Positions 1-7,013 of a DNA stretch of 7,677 nucleotides are shown here, in pieces. The position numbers and the translations under genes were made by a program. Location: assembly GCA_964553915.1 (NCBI GenBank), contig CAZKMM010000120.1, positions 1 through 7,677 of the forward strand, written 5' to 3'. The first letter of the stretch is position 1; each line of letters begins with the position of its first letter. The notes under the pieces were generated by a model, which did no database searches, was not told the DNA's origin, and saw only the letters and a program-made list of their open reading frames with translations. This stretch comes from CAZKMM01 sp964553915 (GTDB taxonomy: Bacteria > RBG-13-61-14 > DRUE01).

Positions 1-299
1 ATATTATCCTGAGGCATTCGGTTGATAACAAATATCTTTCCCTGAAAGAAAACCGCTAAAGCATCAGAGCTTGCCACATCCTTTGCCCAGCCCGGGTCAG
101 GCTCCCAGGGCTTTAAATTGTCCAGGTTAATTATACCAATTCCCCCGGTTTGAAAGTCGCTGGTGGTAAGAAAAATCTTGTTTAATGGTGCGGGTTCTGT
201 TCCCTCATCTCCTCCTGATGCACACCCGAAAAGCACTGCCAAGTAAGCCATTAGCAGAATTATTCCTGCCCTCATTTTCTTTTTGCTTTCCTTTTTCAT
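1..299 (-). CDS. Lipoprotein, probable beta-propeller partner of the B12 receptor (N-terminal part only)
   Basis: The ATG at 297-299 is preceded by a strong GGAGG at 308-312. The frame stays open to the window edge, giving about 99 codons; the C-terminus is missing. The product starts with a lysine-rich n-region, a hydrophobic stretch (residues 11-25) and a lipobox-like LFGC with Cys26, followed by a short Gly/Asp-rich linker, so it should be a lipid-anchored envelope protein. Phe at the -2 position is unusual for a lipobox. The mature part begins with KIFLTTSDFQTGGIGIINLD and later has GKIFVINRMPQDN. This resembles the repeated strands of YncE-like seven-bladed propeller lipoproteins, which are known next to TonB-dependent receptors and B12 riboswitches. 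It lies 22 bp after the receptor stop, so it is very probably co-transcribed and under the same riboswitch. Seen: signal, lipobox, spacing. Inferred: propeller fold and a role in cobalamin capture at the cell surface. Confidence 0.8.
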   Translation of the reverse strand, partial: MKKESKKKMRAGIILLMAYLAVLFGCASGGDEGTEPAPLNKIFLTTSDFQTGGIGIINLDNLKPWEPDPGWAKDVASSDALAVFFQGKIFVINRMPQDN

Positions 300-321
300 C
301 TCTTTCACCTCCTTTTGGTTT

Positions 322-2331
322 TTAAAATTTCCAGCCAATATTGATAAAATATGACCTTCCCGGCAGAGGATAACCTGCCACATCACTGATTTGCTCATCT
401 AAAAGATTCTTCACCTCTGCTCCCAATTTGAGCTGGCTCTTTTTTATCTTGAAATAAAAAATTGCTCCTGAATTGATAATGGTTCGGGAAGGCACCTGAT
501 AAAGATTTGCCCGGTCCCAGTAGTTCTCGCTAGTGTAATTTGCCTCTCCCCAAAACCGAACTTTTCCCTTCTCTTCCCAGCTCAGCCGAAGATATCCCTC
601 ATGGACAGGACGAAAAGGCAACTGCTTTCCCTTCCAATAAGAAATCTCGCTGTCATCCATTGCCTTTTGATAGGTGTAATTACCGCTTAATTGCCAATGT
701 TCGCTTAAGTCAAGACTTGCATTAAGTTCAATCCCTTGAATTAACGCTTTTCCAATATTTATTGGCACCACAGTTCTCTGGGAGTTCTGGAAAAAAATAA
801 TCATATCTTTGATTTCACTGTGAAAATATCCCAGCTGAACATATCCCTGTTTTTGCTGGTCAAATTTTCTTTGATATTGAAATCCAAAATCATAGTTCAA
901 GCCCTGTTCAGGCTTCAAATCACTATTTCCCACCACCACTCCCCGGTCGCCAAATAATTCATAAAAAGTTGGAAGCCGATGATAGGCTCCGATGTTTCCC
1001 TTAAAAGCCAGCTCCGGAAACAAAAAAAATCTCACCCCTAAAGCCGGGTCAAAAAAATCATAGCTTTTCTGAGTAGATTCACTGAAAGAAGACCAGGTAA
1101 AATAAGGCTCTCCTTTAAAATCGCTCCGGCTGTGATGGTAGCGAAGGGAAGGGGAGAGGAGGAGATTTTTATCTTCGCTGGCAATCCCTGCCTCAATACC
1201 CAGGTTGAGCATTTCTCTCACCTGCGGTGCTCCGGTAAAATCACCTAAAAGGTCTTTGGCTAAAAACCACTCTCTTCTTGCCTCAAAACCGACTCGGAAA
1301 AATTCTATTGCCAGCGGATACCAGCTCAGGTCCAGAGCCAAACTATACGATTCAGATAAATTTAGTTGGTCCTGATTTCCAACTCCGGTTTCTCCGTAAG
1401 GGTCTTGGTATCTCTCTTCCTGCCAGAAATAGCTGGTGCGGATTTTTAATTCCAGAGCCCGGTTTAATAATTGGGTGGGCTGGATTTGAAAATTGGCAAG
1501 GGCTCGTTTGGTGCTTAATCGGGTGTGTTCGGTGGGAGCTATATCTAGCCCTGCAACTCCCTGGTCTTTATAATGAAAGTTTCCCAGAAAATCTATCTCT
1601 ACGCTCCGGGCTTTTCCTTTTGTCTTCAGGATTAAATCTTCTAAATCAAAATCATTATTTTTTCTCTTGGTGGTGTAATCATCATCTGGATTAAGCGGGG
1701 TTCCGTTGTCGCTTTCATATTCATAATTTCCTCGAGATTGCAGGTGAGAATAAAAGGCGAGCCAACTCCAGTTTTTCAATCCCTGAGCAAAGAAGAAATT
1801 AAGTTTGTAGGTATCAAAGGAGCCGGCACTGGCATTAATTTCTCCAGTTTTTTCTCCAGGATAGGTTCTGGTAACCAGATTAACCACTCCCCCGATACCG
1901 TTGCGGGAAAATTCCACTGGAGCAAACCCACGATATACCTCTATCTTCTCTAAATAGTCCAGATTTAAATCTCCTAGATTAAATATCCCGCTCCAGGCAA
2001 GATTTAGCGGAATCCCATCTAAATAAAGCTCTACCTGATTGGGATTTGCCCCCCGAATGGAGACCGTGCTGAAGGCTCCCAGCCCGCCCCAGCGGTTTAT
2101 CTGTACCCCGGAGCTTTCACTCAAAACTTCTTCAACAGTTTTGTTTTCCTCTTGAGCTGGTTCTGTTTTCAGTACAGTGATAAACCGGGTGGGATTCTTT
2201 GCCTCTTCCTCATTCTCCAGTTTTTTCTCAATTACCTCAACCTGAATCTCCGGCAGAGATTGCTGAGCTAGAGCTGAAAAACTAAAAGCTAGAAGCAAGA
2301 TTTCAAATAAGATTTTTCCTAGCCTTTTCAT
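322..2331 (-). CDS. btuB: TonB-dependent outer-membrane receptor, BtuB-like cobalamin transporter
   Basis: The product is 669 residues and should import cobalamin across the outer membrane using TonB energy. I chose the ATG at 2329-2331 over an upstream TTG at 2344-2346 because GGAGGA (2336-2341) sits at the right distance from the ATG and overlaps the TTG reading. Residues 1-22 form a signal peptide with cleavage likely after ALA (before QQ). A TonB-box-like stretch (PEIQVEVIE) is near residue 27. The plug covers about residues 50-155, with TVEEVLSESSGVQI, a VSIRGANPNQVELYLDG motif and the closing GGVVNLVTR. The rest is the beta-barrel: alternating aromatic strands, LPTFYELFG near the middle, and a terminal aromatic strand ending YFINIGWKF, with Phe last as barrel assembly expects. 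E. coli BtuB is about 614 residues, so the size is normal. The substrate call rests on the cobalamin riboswitch directly upstream rather than on plug residues. Confidence 0.9.
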   Translation of the reverse strand: MKRLGKILFEILLLAFSFSALAQQSLPEIQVEVIEKKLENEEEAKNPTRFITVLKTEPAQEENKTVEEVLSESSGVQINRWGGLGAFSTVSIRGANPNQVELYLDGIPLNLAWSGIFNLGDLNLDYLEKIEVYRGFAPVEFSRNGIGGVVNLVTRTYPGEKTGEINASAGSFDTYKLNFFFAQGLKNWSWLAFYSHLQSRGNYEYESDNGTPLNPDDDYTTKRKNNDFDLEDLILKTKGKARSVEIDFLGNFHYKDQGVAGLDIAPTEHTRLSTKRALANFQIQPTQLLNRALELKIRTSYFWQEERYQDPYGETGVGNQDQLNLSESYSLALDLSWYPLAIEFFRVGFEARREWFLAKDLLGDFTGAPQVREMLNLGIEAGIASEDKNLLLSPSLRYHHSRSDFKGEPYFTWSSFSESTQKSYDFFDPALGVRFFLFPELAFKGNIGAYHRLPTFYELFGDRGVVVGNSDLKPEQGLNYDFGFQYQRKFDQQKQGYVQLGYFHSEIKDMIIFFQNSQRTVVPINIGKALIQGIELNASLDLSEHWQLSGNYTYQKAMDDSEISYWKGKQLPFRPVHEGYLRLSWEEKGKVRFWGEANYTSENYWDRANLYQVPSRTIINSGAIFYFKIKKSQLKLGAEVKNLLDEQISDVAGYPLPGRSYFINIGWKF

Positions 2332-2344
2332 TATTTCCTCCAAC

Positions 2345-2382
2345 AAAAAAATCCCCGAACCCGATTTTTCGGGTCCGGGGAT
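2345..2382 (-). terminator. Intrinsic terminator of the cobalamin riboswitch
   Basis: Read on the minus strand, the arms 2370-2382 and 2351-2363 form a GC-rich stem of about 13 pairs including one G-U wobble. The loop is short and A-rich, and the stem is followed by a run of seven U (2345-2351). It ends just before the receptor's ribosome binding site (2336-2341), so termination here removes the whole transcription unit. Its 5' arm (2372-2382) also belongs to the antiterminator, which makes this a regulated leader terminator. Confidence 0.9.
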
Positions 2383-2405
2383 TTCCCGTTTTTATCCTCC
2401 GAACC
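2372..2405 (-). promoter_or_regulatory. Antiterminator hairpin competing with the riboswitch terminator
   Basis: On the minus strand, GGTTCGGAGGAT (2394-2405) pairs with ATCCCCGGACC (2372-2382). This gives 11 base pairs with a single bulged A and one G-U pair, enclosing an A-rich loop. The second arm is the 5' arm of the terminator, so the two hairpins exclude each other. Expected logic: without cobalamin the antiterminator forms and the receptor gene is transcribed; with cobalamin the terminator wins. The pairing is seen in the sequence; the direction of switching is inferred from known B12 riboswitches upstream of btuB genes. Confidence 0.7.
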
Positions 2406-2409
2406 TTTT

Positions 2410-2609
2410 CTGGCTCGCCTGAAACCCGCGCAGGCTACCAGCTTTCGCGGGCAGGTCTTCTGACTCCCGGTTCCTCCTACTCCCTGCGCCTTCCCATCCC
2501 GCTTCTGCGGAACAGTGGCTTGATGCAGGTTTCGTCCCCGGTTACAGCGGCGGGTCCGTGGCGGATTCTCACCGCCTTCCCTATTAAGCCCTTTCAGGCA
2601 CCCGCGAAA
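2410..2609 (-). ncRNA. Cobalamin (vitamin B12) riboswitch aptamer with kissing-loop hairpin
   Basis: Transcribed on the minus strand directly upstream of the btuB-like gene. The closing stem P1 is a perfect 9-bp pairing of 2601-2609 (TTTCGCGGG) with 2443-2451. Between these arms lie the conserved B12 core elements in order: GGTGCC, AATAGGGAA, CGGTGAGAATCCGCC, GGACCCGCCGCTGT, GCCACTG, and the B12 box AGTCAGAAGACCTGCC at 2450-2465. After P1, hairpin 2410-2441 (stems CTGG/CCAG and GCCTG/CAGGC) carries the loop sequence GCGGGTTT (2422-2429). This can form eight consecutive pairs with AAACCTGC (2525-2532) in the aptamer, matching the L5-L13 kissing interaction typical of the family. Together with the downstream terminator it should switch the receptor and lipoprotein off when cobalamin is plentiful. 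Confidence 0.95.
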
Positions 2610-2621
2610 TTATGTGTCTAA

Positions 2622-2649
2622 ATTTTATCTGAAAAGAAATTTTTGTCAA
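2622..2649 (-). promoter_or_regulatory. Sigma70-type promoter of the riboswitch-btuB unit
   Basis: On the minus strand a perfect -35 TTGACA (2644-2649) is followed after 16 bp by TAAAAT (2622-2627) as -10. Transcription would begin near 2615, a few bases before the P1 stem of the riboswitch at 2609, which is exactly where a riboswitch leader should start. The element shares ACTTGACAAAA with the promoter near 7068. Confidence 0.85.
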
Positions 2650-2679
2650 GTTTTGAAATTACGGGTTTTTGCCCAAATA

Positions 2680-2724
2680 TCTGAAATTATCTCTTTAGAA
2701 TTAAGCCAGATATTTAATTTCAGA
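2680..2724. repeat. 10-bp inverted repeat upstream of the btuB promoter
   Basis: TCTGAAATTA (2680-2689) and its exact reverse complement TAATTTCAGA (2715-2724) are separated by 25 bp of AT-rich DNA. It lies about 30 bp upstream of the -35 element of the riboswitch promoter. No T-run follows in a useful position on either strand, so it is not a typical terminator. It could be an operator, or chance in AT-rich sequence. Confidence 0.4.
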
Positions 2725-2729
2725 AAAAA

Positions 2730-2951
2730 TTAAAAAATCTCTGGTGCCCGGGGAGGAAATGGAACCCACACGGTCGCGAGGACCACGGGATTTGAGCTCT
2801 TTCTGAGGCTTCTTCTCAGGTGCTCATAAACCGTGCTCAAAGAATTAAAACCCAAACCTTTTCTTATCTCATCATAACCCGGGGCATAGCCATATTCCTG
2901 AATAAACCGCCCGAGCCAATCATAAACCCTCTTTTGCTTCTTTCTCAGCAT
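2730..2951 (-). pseudogene. LexA-type DNA-binding domain fragment fused to tRNA-derived sequence
   Basis: The frame encodes 73 residues from the ATG at 2949-2951 (a GTG lies one codon before). No Shine-Dalgarno is visible upstream, which argues against efficient expression. Residues 1-51 match the winged-helix N-terminal domain of LexA repressors: a K.Q..V.DW helix, then IQEYGYAP, DEIRKGLGF and STVYEHL in the same order and spacing as in E. coli LexA. After YEHLRRSLRK the homology stops exactly where DNA resembling the 3' half of a tRNA-Leu begins (2796). The remaining 22 residues are a translation of that tRNA-like DNA. The dimerisation/autoprotease domain (Ala-Gly cleavage site, Ser-Lys pair) of a roughly 200-residue LexA is absent, so this is most likely a truncated remnant. 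A working mini-repressor without a dimerisation domain is possible but less likely. Confidence 0.6.
2742..2796 (-). pseudogene. Degenerate 3' half of a tRNA-Leu (possible attachment-site remnant)
   Basis: Read on the minus strand, the piece runs from a CTCAAAT anticodon-loop-like stretch to a terminal CCA. It then has a long variable arm (GGTC...GACC around CTCGC) as in class II tRNAs. Next comes a T-arm, GTGGG TTCCATT TCCTC, with a 7-nt loop keeping TTC and the following A but with one stem mismatch and C for the usual purine. The end is CCCGGGC plus discriminator A and CCA. A long variable arm with discriminator A points to leucine rather than serine. The 5' half is absent: the sequence upstream is LexA-like coding DNA. 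Site-specific integrases often use tRNA 3' halves as attachment sites, so this may mark an old element boundary. Damage in the T-stem says it is not a working tRNA. Confidence 0.55.
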
Positions 2952-2954
2952 CAC

Positions 2955-3224
2955 AGATATAATAACCGAAAGTCAAGATAATTTTTAAGCCCAAATCTTT
3001 CTACCGATTGTCTACCGAACCATAGCAAAAATTAGGCAAAGACAGGGGAAAATAGGTTATTAAAGAGAAAGAACTTAATAGCGAGGTTTCTTTATAAAAT
3101 TAACAAATTACAAAATTTCAGCTACTTTCAATGCTTATAACTTTTCATCAGCATCAGGTGTTGACCCATCGGGTGGAGCACCGGAAATCTTTTTAATTTA
3201 ATTCTAGGAGCTGGTCTTTAATTA
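2955..3224. other. Intergenic region without a recognisable gene
   Basis: This 270-bp AT-rich gap lies between the LexA fragment and the stop of the large hydrolase gene. I see no credible ORF and no clear intrinsic terminator after the hydrolase gene. It contains two copies of TCTACCGA (3000-3007 and 3011-3018) spaced 11 bp apart. An interrupted GGTG...CACC / ACCC...GGGT hairpin lies at 3157-3182; its minus-strand side has no following U-run. Confidence 0.6.
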
Positions 3225-6200
3225 TTATTGAGCAGGGGCAAGGACAAAATCATCAAAATCAGCAATAGTATAAGTCTGGTCTTCGTGGGTGCCGAAGATT
3301 GATACCCCAACAATGACCCTGGAGATTTTTGAGCGGTCAAACTCCAGATGCTTATCTACCACCTCTCTCAGATTATCCTCCACCAAAATCCACGGGGTTG
3401 GAGTGGTTTGAGTGCTGGTAATTTTTTTCCAGTAAGAGGTTGAGCTGGAGTGATAGGTGTTGTTGGGGCTTAGATAATAATTGATGCTTGCCAGCTTATT
3501 ATTGTCCTGGTCAGAAAAAACTATAAAAATCATTGCCACCCCGCTCTTTGCTCCCTGATAACTTGACCAGTTTTTTACCCGAATTTTCCCCTGAAAAATC
3601 AGACGGGAATGAGAAATATTCAGGGTTTGAACCGCATAATAATATCCGCCGTACACCCCGAGTTCAAGAAACCCAGCAGAGGCATCCGGAGGATAGGTGC
3701 CATAACTGTAAGGATGAACAATGCCCGAATAACCCCGCTCCCCGATTTTCCAGGCGTTTAATCCCTTTGAAAAATCTCCATTTTGAAGGAGATTTTGAGA
3801 AATCTTTTTCCCGCCGGTGATTCCCCGCTGAACAGAAGAAACAGATTCTGGCTGGAAGCCAGGTTCAAATTTCTCCCACCAGCCTTTTTGAGGAAAGGTA
3901 ATCGGCTGAAGTTGTCTCTCTCTAAGCTCAAGGGATTTATTTGCGGAAAGAATCTGCAGAGGAGCTTTTTCTGGTTCGGGAAGCTCTATCCTCACCGAAC
4001 CTTCCAGACAATGGATTTTTGTTATTTCCCGGGCAGTGATAACAAAATCAGTCCCCAAGCCATAAACCACTGCTTGAGGATAAAGCTGATACCATTTAGC
4101 TTGATTATTTGCCCCCAAAAGCACGCTGAAATGCCCTCCGGATTCTTTTTTGCTGACAAATCTGGCACTTCCTTTAAGCATCTGCACTTCCACCAGTTGG
4201 GGCGAGGCATAGCCAATAATCAAGCGAGTTTCTCGGGTAAGATAGATTGCCCCCCAGGCTTGATTATCAATCAGAAGATTCACCACTGCCCAGCTGTCCT
4301 GACCCGTGCTTATACCCTGACGGGGTGAAAGGCTCTGAGGATATTCAGGGATTTTTTCTCCCGAGCTGGAAGGGCTGGAAAGGAATCTTACCTCTCCTTT
4401 TCCCTTGATGACTTTTATCTGAGCATCGGTTAACGGGGGACGGGGGATTTTTTGGTTCAGCCAGGTGATAATTTGTTGCCAGACCTTTAAATATTCAGCA
4501 AGAGCAACTCCCTGAAAATCAGCCAGGTCAACTGAATGTCTTACCCCTCTAAGTCTTAATTCTTCCACTCCATTAAGATGAGCAGACCAGGCATCCACCA
4601 CCCAGTCATGAGGAAAGCCAAAGATATTTCCATATTCTACCTTGGGATTGATATGCTTGCCGAATTTTTCCCCCTGATTAAGCTCACGAATAAATTTGCT
4701 GAAGCAAAAGAGCTGGTCAGAGGCGATTCTATGAGAATCCAGCCAGGCAGACCTGAGGTTGCCTATCTTTTTTCTAATCCATCCCACGCCGTGGTTGGGG
4801 GTTCCCACCATAATCAGCTTTTTGACATCGTCGTCATATTTTTCATATTTCTGGACATAATATCTACTGATGAGTCCGCCCATACTATGAGAAACGATAT
4901 TAACCTTTGCCAGTTTAATTCCTGCCTGAGCATAATCTTTCTTTTGAAGTTGAATATTCTGCCAGAGAAAAACCGCCTGATCTTCAATGGACTGGTCTGC
5001 AATGTAATATTCATCAATCTGGGTATCGTATTTTTCATTTCTTAAATAATTGGAAAACAGTTGCCAGGTGGTTTTATCTCCCAAAAATCCGTGCACCATT
5101 ATTATCGGGGGACGGACCAGGAGAATTTCCAGTGGAATTTGCTCCTGAGTTCCTTGGGCACCGGTCCAGCTAAAAATTAGCGGAACTTTTTTTGCCCAGA
5201 CCCGAGCAGAACCCTTCCTTTGATGAACTTTAAGCTCCTCGGTTAATTCCACCTTATTGGGGAGATATTCTGGAGGAACATATTCTATCTCTCCTTCCCC
5301 TTGGTTGTTTAGTTTTATCTCTCCACCAGCCCCGACGCCTTTAATCTTTCCAGAGGAGGGTGGACTTACTTTCACGCTCTTTGCTCCGGGAAGGGCAATA
5401 AAAATTTTCAGCGAGCTTACCCCGTCTGCACAAACTCCTTTATAAGGCTGTTTGGTAAGAGGATTCTGTTCTATTTTTATTTCTGGCTTATTTGAAGCCG
5501 GGTTTAATACTTTAGTCCATCGGGCAGGAGTATATCCTTCCTTTTGAGCAAAGAGCTCCAGTCTCCATTCTCCCTCAGCGGTTTTAAGCTCAAAAGGTGT
5601 TTTAAAACTTCCAATTAAAGCAACCTTATGCTTTAAATCATAGATTGCGGAGATATTGCCATAATTATCACTGATTAGCTGATAAGATATTTTCTCTCCC
5701 AAAGAGCTGAGCAAATCCACCTGAACCCGTGCCCCACTGATATTCTCATCCTCAGATTTAACTTTTCCGCTAAAAGCAACGGTTAAAGTAACCGGGTCAA
5801 AATCTGCTTTTACTTCTAGCCGGAGAGGGTTTGGGAGTTTTGCCTCCTCCTCTTTTTCTTCGGTTTTTTCTTCTGGTTCTAATCCTAAAACTTTTGCCCG
5901 AATCCGCATTATTTCCGCCTGAAATCTCTCTGACTCCTCATCGCTGGCAGTTGGCCGGGCAATACCGTTTACCAGCTGGAAAGCATCGGTGCGAAAGAAT
6001 GTAAAACAGATGTTATTTTTGCAGTCAAAAATGGTATTATCCAGTTTGCCCTCGCAGTTAAACGTCTCAGAAGTTTCGGGCTCACGACAATCAGGTGGTC
6101 CTGACACGTCGGTTTCTTTGACCGAAGGAGGAAATACCCAGATTGTATAAACTAAAGAGCCAACTCCGGGCTTAAACCATTCGGCTTTATAATATCCCAC

Positions 6201-6473
6201 GGGCTGGGGAAGGGAAGGAGGGATTCCGTGGAACCATTCCCGATATTGCCGTTCGGTGATTCCGTAAGTGGAGACTCTATATCCCTGCTTTTCCTCCCAG
6301 CTTTTTACATAGGCTTTTTGAGGGATTGCCTCTTCTTCTTTAATCAATTTAAATCCGGGCAGTCTTACGGGCTCTGCTCTTGCTCCTGCTTCTCCCAAAA
6401 CTCCCTGAGCAGAAAAAGAGATAAAGAAAAAACTGTAGACGAAAATAAAAGAAAAAAATCTTCTTCGCCCCAT
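3225..6473 (-). CDS. Secreted multidomain alpha/beta-hydrolase (lipase/esterase type) with Ig-like, FecR-like and carbohydrate-binding-like domains
   Basis: The product is 1082 residues; the ATG at 6471-6473 has AGGAG at 6484-6488. Residues 1-22 are a signal peptide (RRR, then an FFSFIFVYSFFF core). Residues 35-200 are unassigned and hold four Cys (129, 140, 151, 156) that could make two disulfides, ending in a Glu/Lys-rich linker (190-212). Residues 216-325 and about 329-452 look like Ig-like/invasin-type beta domains. Residues 455-675 are the alpha/beta-hydrolase: HGFLGD (461-466, oxyanion region), VSHSMGG with nucleophile Ser530, GTPNHG (557-562), HDWVV with likely acid Asp623 followed by SAHLNG, and VRHSVDL with His646. 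This resembles the PGAP1/LipA-like lipase group. Residues 681-833 look FecR-like (GISTG, VVYGLGTDFVI, HCLEGSVRI). Residues 894-1080 open with NLLQNGDFSKGLNAW, typical of CBM4/9-like jelly-roll domains. The substrate is unknown; extracellular or periplasmic ester hydrolysis is inferred. It follows a membrane-protein gene by 27 bp. Confidence 0.85.
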   Translation of the reverse strand: MGRRRFFSFIFVYSFFFISFSAQGVLGEAGARAEPVRLPGFKLIKEEEAIPQKAYVKSWEEKQGYRVSTYGITERQYREWFHGIPPSLPQPVGYYKAEWFKPGVGSLVYTIWVFPPSVKETDVSGPPDCREPETSETFNCEGKLDNTIFDCKNNICFTFFRTDAFQLVNGIARPTASDEESERFQAEIMRIRAKVLGLEPEEKTEEKEEEAKLPNPLRLEVKADFDPVTLTVAFSGKVKSEDENISGARVQVDLLSSLGEKISYQLISDNYGNISAIYDLKHKVALIGSFKTPFELKTAEGEWRLELFAQKEGYTPARWTKVLNPASNKPEIKIEQNPLTKQPYKGVCADGVSSLKIFIALPGAKSVKVSPPSSGKIKGVGAGGEIKLNNQGEGEIEYVPPEYLPNKVELTEELKVHQRKGSARVWAKKVPLIFSWTGAQGTQEQIPLEILLVRPPIIMVHGFLGDKTTWQLFSNYLRNEKYDTQIDEYYIADQSIEDQAVFLWQNIQLQKKDYAQAGIKLAKVNIVSHSMGGLISRYYVQKYEKYDDDVKKLIMVGTPNHGVGWIRKKIGNLRSAWLDSHRIASDQLFCFSKFIRELNQGEKFGKHINPKVEYGNIFGFPHDWVVDAWSAHLNGVEELRLRGVRHSVDLADFQGVALAEYLKVWQQIITWLNQKIPRPPLTDAQIKVIKGKGEVRFLSSPSSSGEKIPEYPQSLSPRQGISTGQDSWAVVNLLIDNQAWGAIYLTRETRLIIGYASPQLVEVQMLKGSARFVSKKESGGHFSVLLGANNQAKWYQLYPQAVVYGLGTDFVITAREITKIHCLEGSVRIELPEPEKAPLQILSANKSLELRERQLQPITFPQKGWWEKFEPGFQPESVSSVQRGITGGKKISQNLLQNGDFSKGLNAWKIGERGYSGIVHPYSYGTYPPDASAGFLELGVYGGYYYAVQTLNISHSRLIFQGKIRVKNWSSYQGAKSGVAMIFIVFSDQDNNKLASINYYLSPNNTYHSSSTSYWKKITSTQTTPTPWILVEDNLREVVDKHLEFDRSKISRVIVGVSIFGTHEDQTYTIADFDDFVLAPAQ

Positions 6474-6500
6474 TTTTCTCTTTCTCCTTTTGGGTTGTTT

Positions 6501-7013
6501 TTAAATTTTTTCTAAACTTTCTACTTCTTTTATCAAAAGGTCTAATCCGGATTTGAGAAGTTCGGGGTCAACAATAACTGCCGGGAAAGAAAGAGTTAAG
6601 TATTTCTTGCCCAGCTCCAGCTTCAGGTCAGGGAAAAGCTCCTGGAGGTGAGGGGAGTCTATGGCTTGTTTTTTCTTTACCGAAAGATTATGCCTGAGTT
6701 TAAGCACGGTAAAATTTTGAGGAGTCTCACCGAGGGGGTCTATTTGAGAATCTACCTTGATGATTACCTCACGCCCCTGATAAAGTCCTTCCAGGCTGGG
6801 ATATGCCAAAGAAGATTTTTTTACCTTTAAGCCCAGCTTGTCTCCAAGCTGTTTATAAACCTTATCTGTAGAGGATTTCTGTCGGTAGTAATAATAAAAT
6901 ATTCCCAGAGCAAAGAGGGCAAAGAAAATTCCCAGATAAAGGTTAATCCAGAATAATAAACCAAGAGCCCCAAAAACTAAAACCCCGATAAAAATGGCGA
7001 GTAAGATATTAAT
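6501..7013 (-). CDS. Two-helix membrane protein with C-terminal soluble domain, probable ATT start
   Basis: I do not recognise a family. The frame is open from just after an in-frame TAG (7023-7025) to TAA at 6501-6503, but contains no ATG, GTG or TTG until a TTG at 6807-6809, which lies past both membrane helices. AGGAG sits at 7020-7024, and the codon six bases beyond it is ATT (7011-7013), so I take that as the start (170 residues). Helix 1 covers about residues 3-22 (ILLAIFIGVLVFGALGLLFW) and helix 2 about 25-41 (LGIFFALFALGIFYYYY). YRQK follows, suggesting a cytoplasmic C-terminal domain of about 125 residues with SLEGLYQGREVIIKVD and KKYLTLSFPAVIVD. It is first in a probable operon with the secreted hydrolase 27 bp downstream, which suggests but does not prove a shared job. 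A frameshift or sequencing error near the start is the main alternative. Confidence 0.7.
   Translation of the reverse strand: MNILLAIFIGVLVFGALGLLFWINLYLGIFFALFALGIFYYYYRQKSSTDKVYKQLGDKLGLKVKKSSLAYPSLEGLYQGREVIIKVDSQIDPLGETPQNFTVLKLRHNLSVKKKQAIDSPHLQELFPDLKLELGKKYLTLSFPAVIVDPELLKSGLDLLIKEVESLEKI

Noticed and set aside
3136..3185. CTGATG/CTGATGA motifs on the minus strand, as a possible hammerhead ribozyme
   Set aside because: The required stem between CUGAUGA and GAAA is absent, and the other stems do not close.
3139..3192. Short minus-strand frame reading SGAPPDGSTPDADEKL, in the same phase as the hydrolase
   Set aside because: Four stop codons separate it from the hydrolase end and it has no start. 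It is too short to call a gene or a read-through extension.
3783..4328. 181-codon plus-strand ORF opposite the FecR/hydrolase gene
   Set aside because: It is antisense to a convincing long gene. Its composition follows the complementary strand and no ribosome binding site or domain is seen; the other plus-strand ORFs under the receptor and hydrolase genes are the same kind of shadow.
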